Assembly: GCA_024687845.1 (NCBI GenBank) | Contig: JAILEL010000097.1 | Location: 1-5,180 of the forward strand | Length of the DNA: 5,180 nucleotides | Source: Eubacterium sp. | GTDB taxonomy: Bacteria; Bacillota_A; Clostridia; Lachnospirales; Lachnospiraceae | Direction: 5' to 3' | Shown here: piece after piece, positions 4,958 through 5,180 of the stretch | How positions within the stretch are numbered: the stretch's first letter is position 1 | Layout of the letters: each line of letters opens with the position of its first letter | The notes under the pieces: model-generated | Seen by the model: the letters and a program-made list of their open reading frames with translations, nothing else | Database searches by the model: none | Told to the model about the DNA's origin: nothing | Position numbers and translations under genes: made by a program

Positions 4958-5180
4958 ATGAAACAAAGATTAGTTCAGGTACTAGACAATATGAAAAAGT
5001 ATAACGCCGGGGTAATGTATCAGGAGATTTTTGGATTCGATCCGGATACTTTTTATGATGTTTTGGTTGTAGCTCCGGGATGGAAGCCAACGAAGATAAT
5101 AAGAGATCCCGCATATAAAGTTACTTTACTTGAACAGCATTCATACTTTTCAGGATATCTTGTTGAGAAGGATGGCTTTA
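4958..5180 (+). CDS. Unidentified protein, N-terminal part (runs off the window); possibly nucleoside phosphorylase-like
   Basis: An open frame starts at ATG 4958 with a good ribosome binding site and stays open to the right edge (74 full codons). It starts MKQRLVQVLDNMKKYNAG, with a helical N-terminus. A strand-like segment FYDVLVVAPGWKPTKI (about 32-47) follows, then YKVTLLEQHSYFSGYLVE (about 53-70). The DVLVVAPGW segment and the later HSYFSGY resemble, from memory, the start of clostridial proteins in the nucleoside phosphorylase superfamily. The diagnostic nucleoside- and phosphate-binding motifs would lie further right, so this is only a suggestion. It is probably co-transcribed with the GNAT gene before it. 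Confidence 0.6.
   Translation, partial: MKQRLVQVLDNMKKYNAGVMYQEIFGFDPDTFYDVLVVAPGWKPTKIIRDPAYKVTLLEQHSYFSGYLVEKDGF

Overview
The window looks like chromosomal DNA from an AT-rich Firmicute, most likely a clostridium of the Lachnospiraceae type. The grounds are the AGA/ATA-rich codon use, strong AGGAG-type ribosome binding sites, and the close fit of several proteins to families I recall as common in that group. This placement is judged from memory of protein families, not from a search. All genes lie on the + strand with short gaps.

Layout: (1) 3-116 is the 3' end of a gene for dTDP-4-dehydrorhamnose 3,5-epimerase (rfbC-like), so the left edge is the tail of a cell-surface rhamnose locus. 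(2) 127-1317 encodes one 396-residue chain that joins a Nudix hydrolase, an ASCH (PUA-like) domain and a compact pyrophosphatase-like domain. Its ribosome binding site overlaps the rfbC stop. (3) 1340-2116 encodes an unrecognised 258-residue, Tyr/Asp-rich protein with YD-like repeats. (4) 2149-2329 holds a broken GNAT acetyltransferase: an N-terminal stub and a C-terminal stub in different frames with the middle missing. (5) 2366-3493 encodes a fusion of a GNAT acetyltransferase and a class I SAM-dependent methyltransferase. (6) 3612-4445 encodes an AraC-type regulator with a GyrI-like effector-binding domain, preceded by a possible extended -10 promoter and followed by a perfect 16-bp hairpin (4464-4498). 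(7) 4530-4943 encodes a short stand-alone GNAT. (8) From 4958 a further gene begins and runs off the right edge.

The set reads as an accessory stretch of small detoxification, modification and sanitation enzymes placed downstream of a surface-sugar operon. The first three genes are spaced like one transcription unit (gaps of 10 and 22 bases). The AraC regulator looks like its own unit. The last two genes look co-transcribed. The most notable features are the Nudix-ASCH-pyrophosphatase fusion, the GNAT-methyltransferase fusion and the GNAT deletion scar between them. No mobile element, CRISPR array, tRNA or rRNA was seen.
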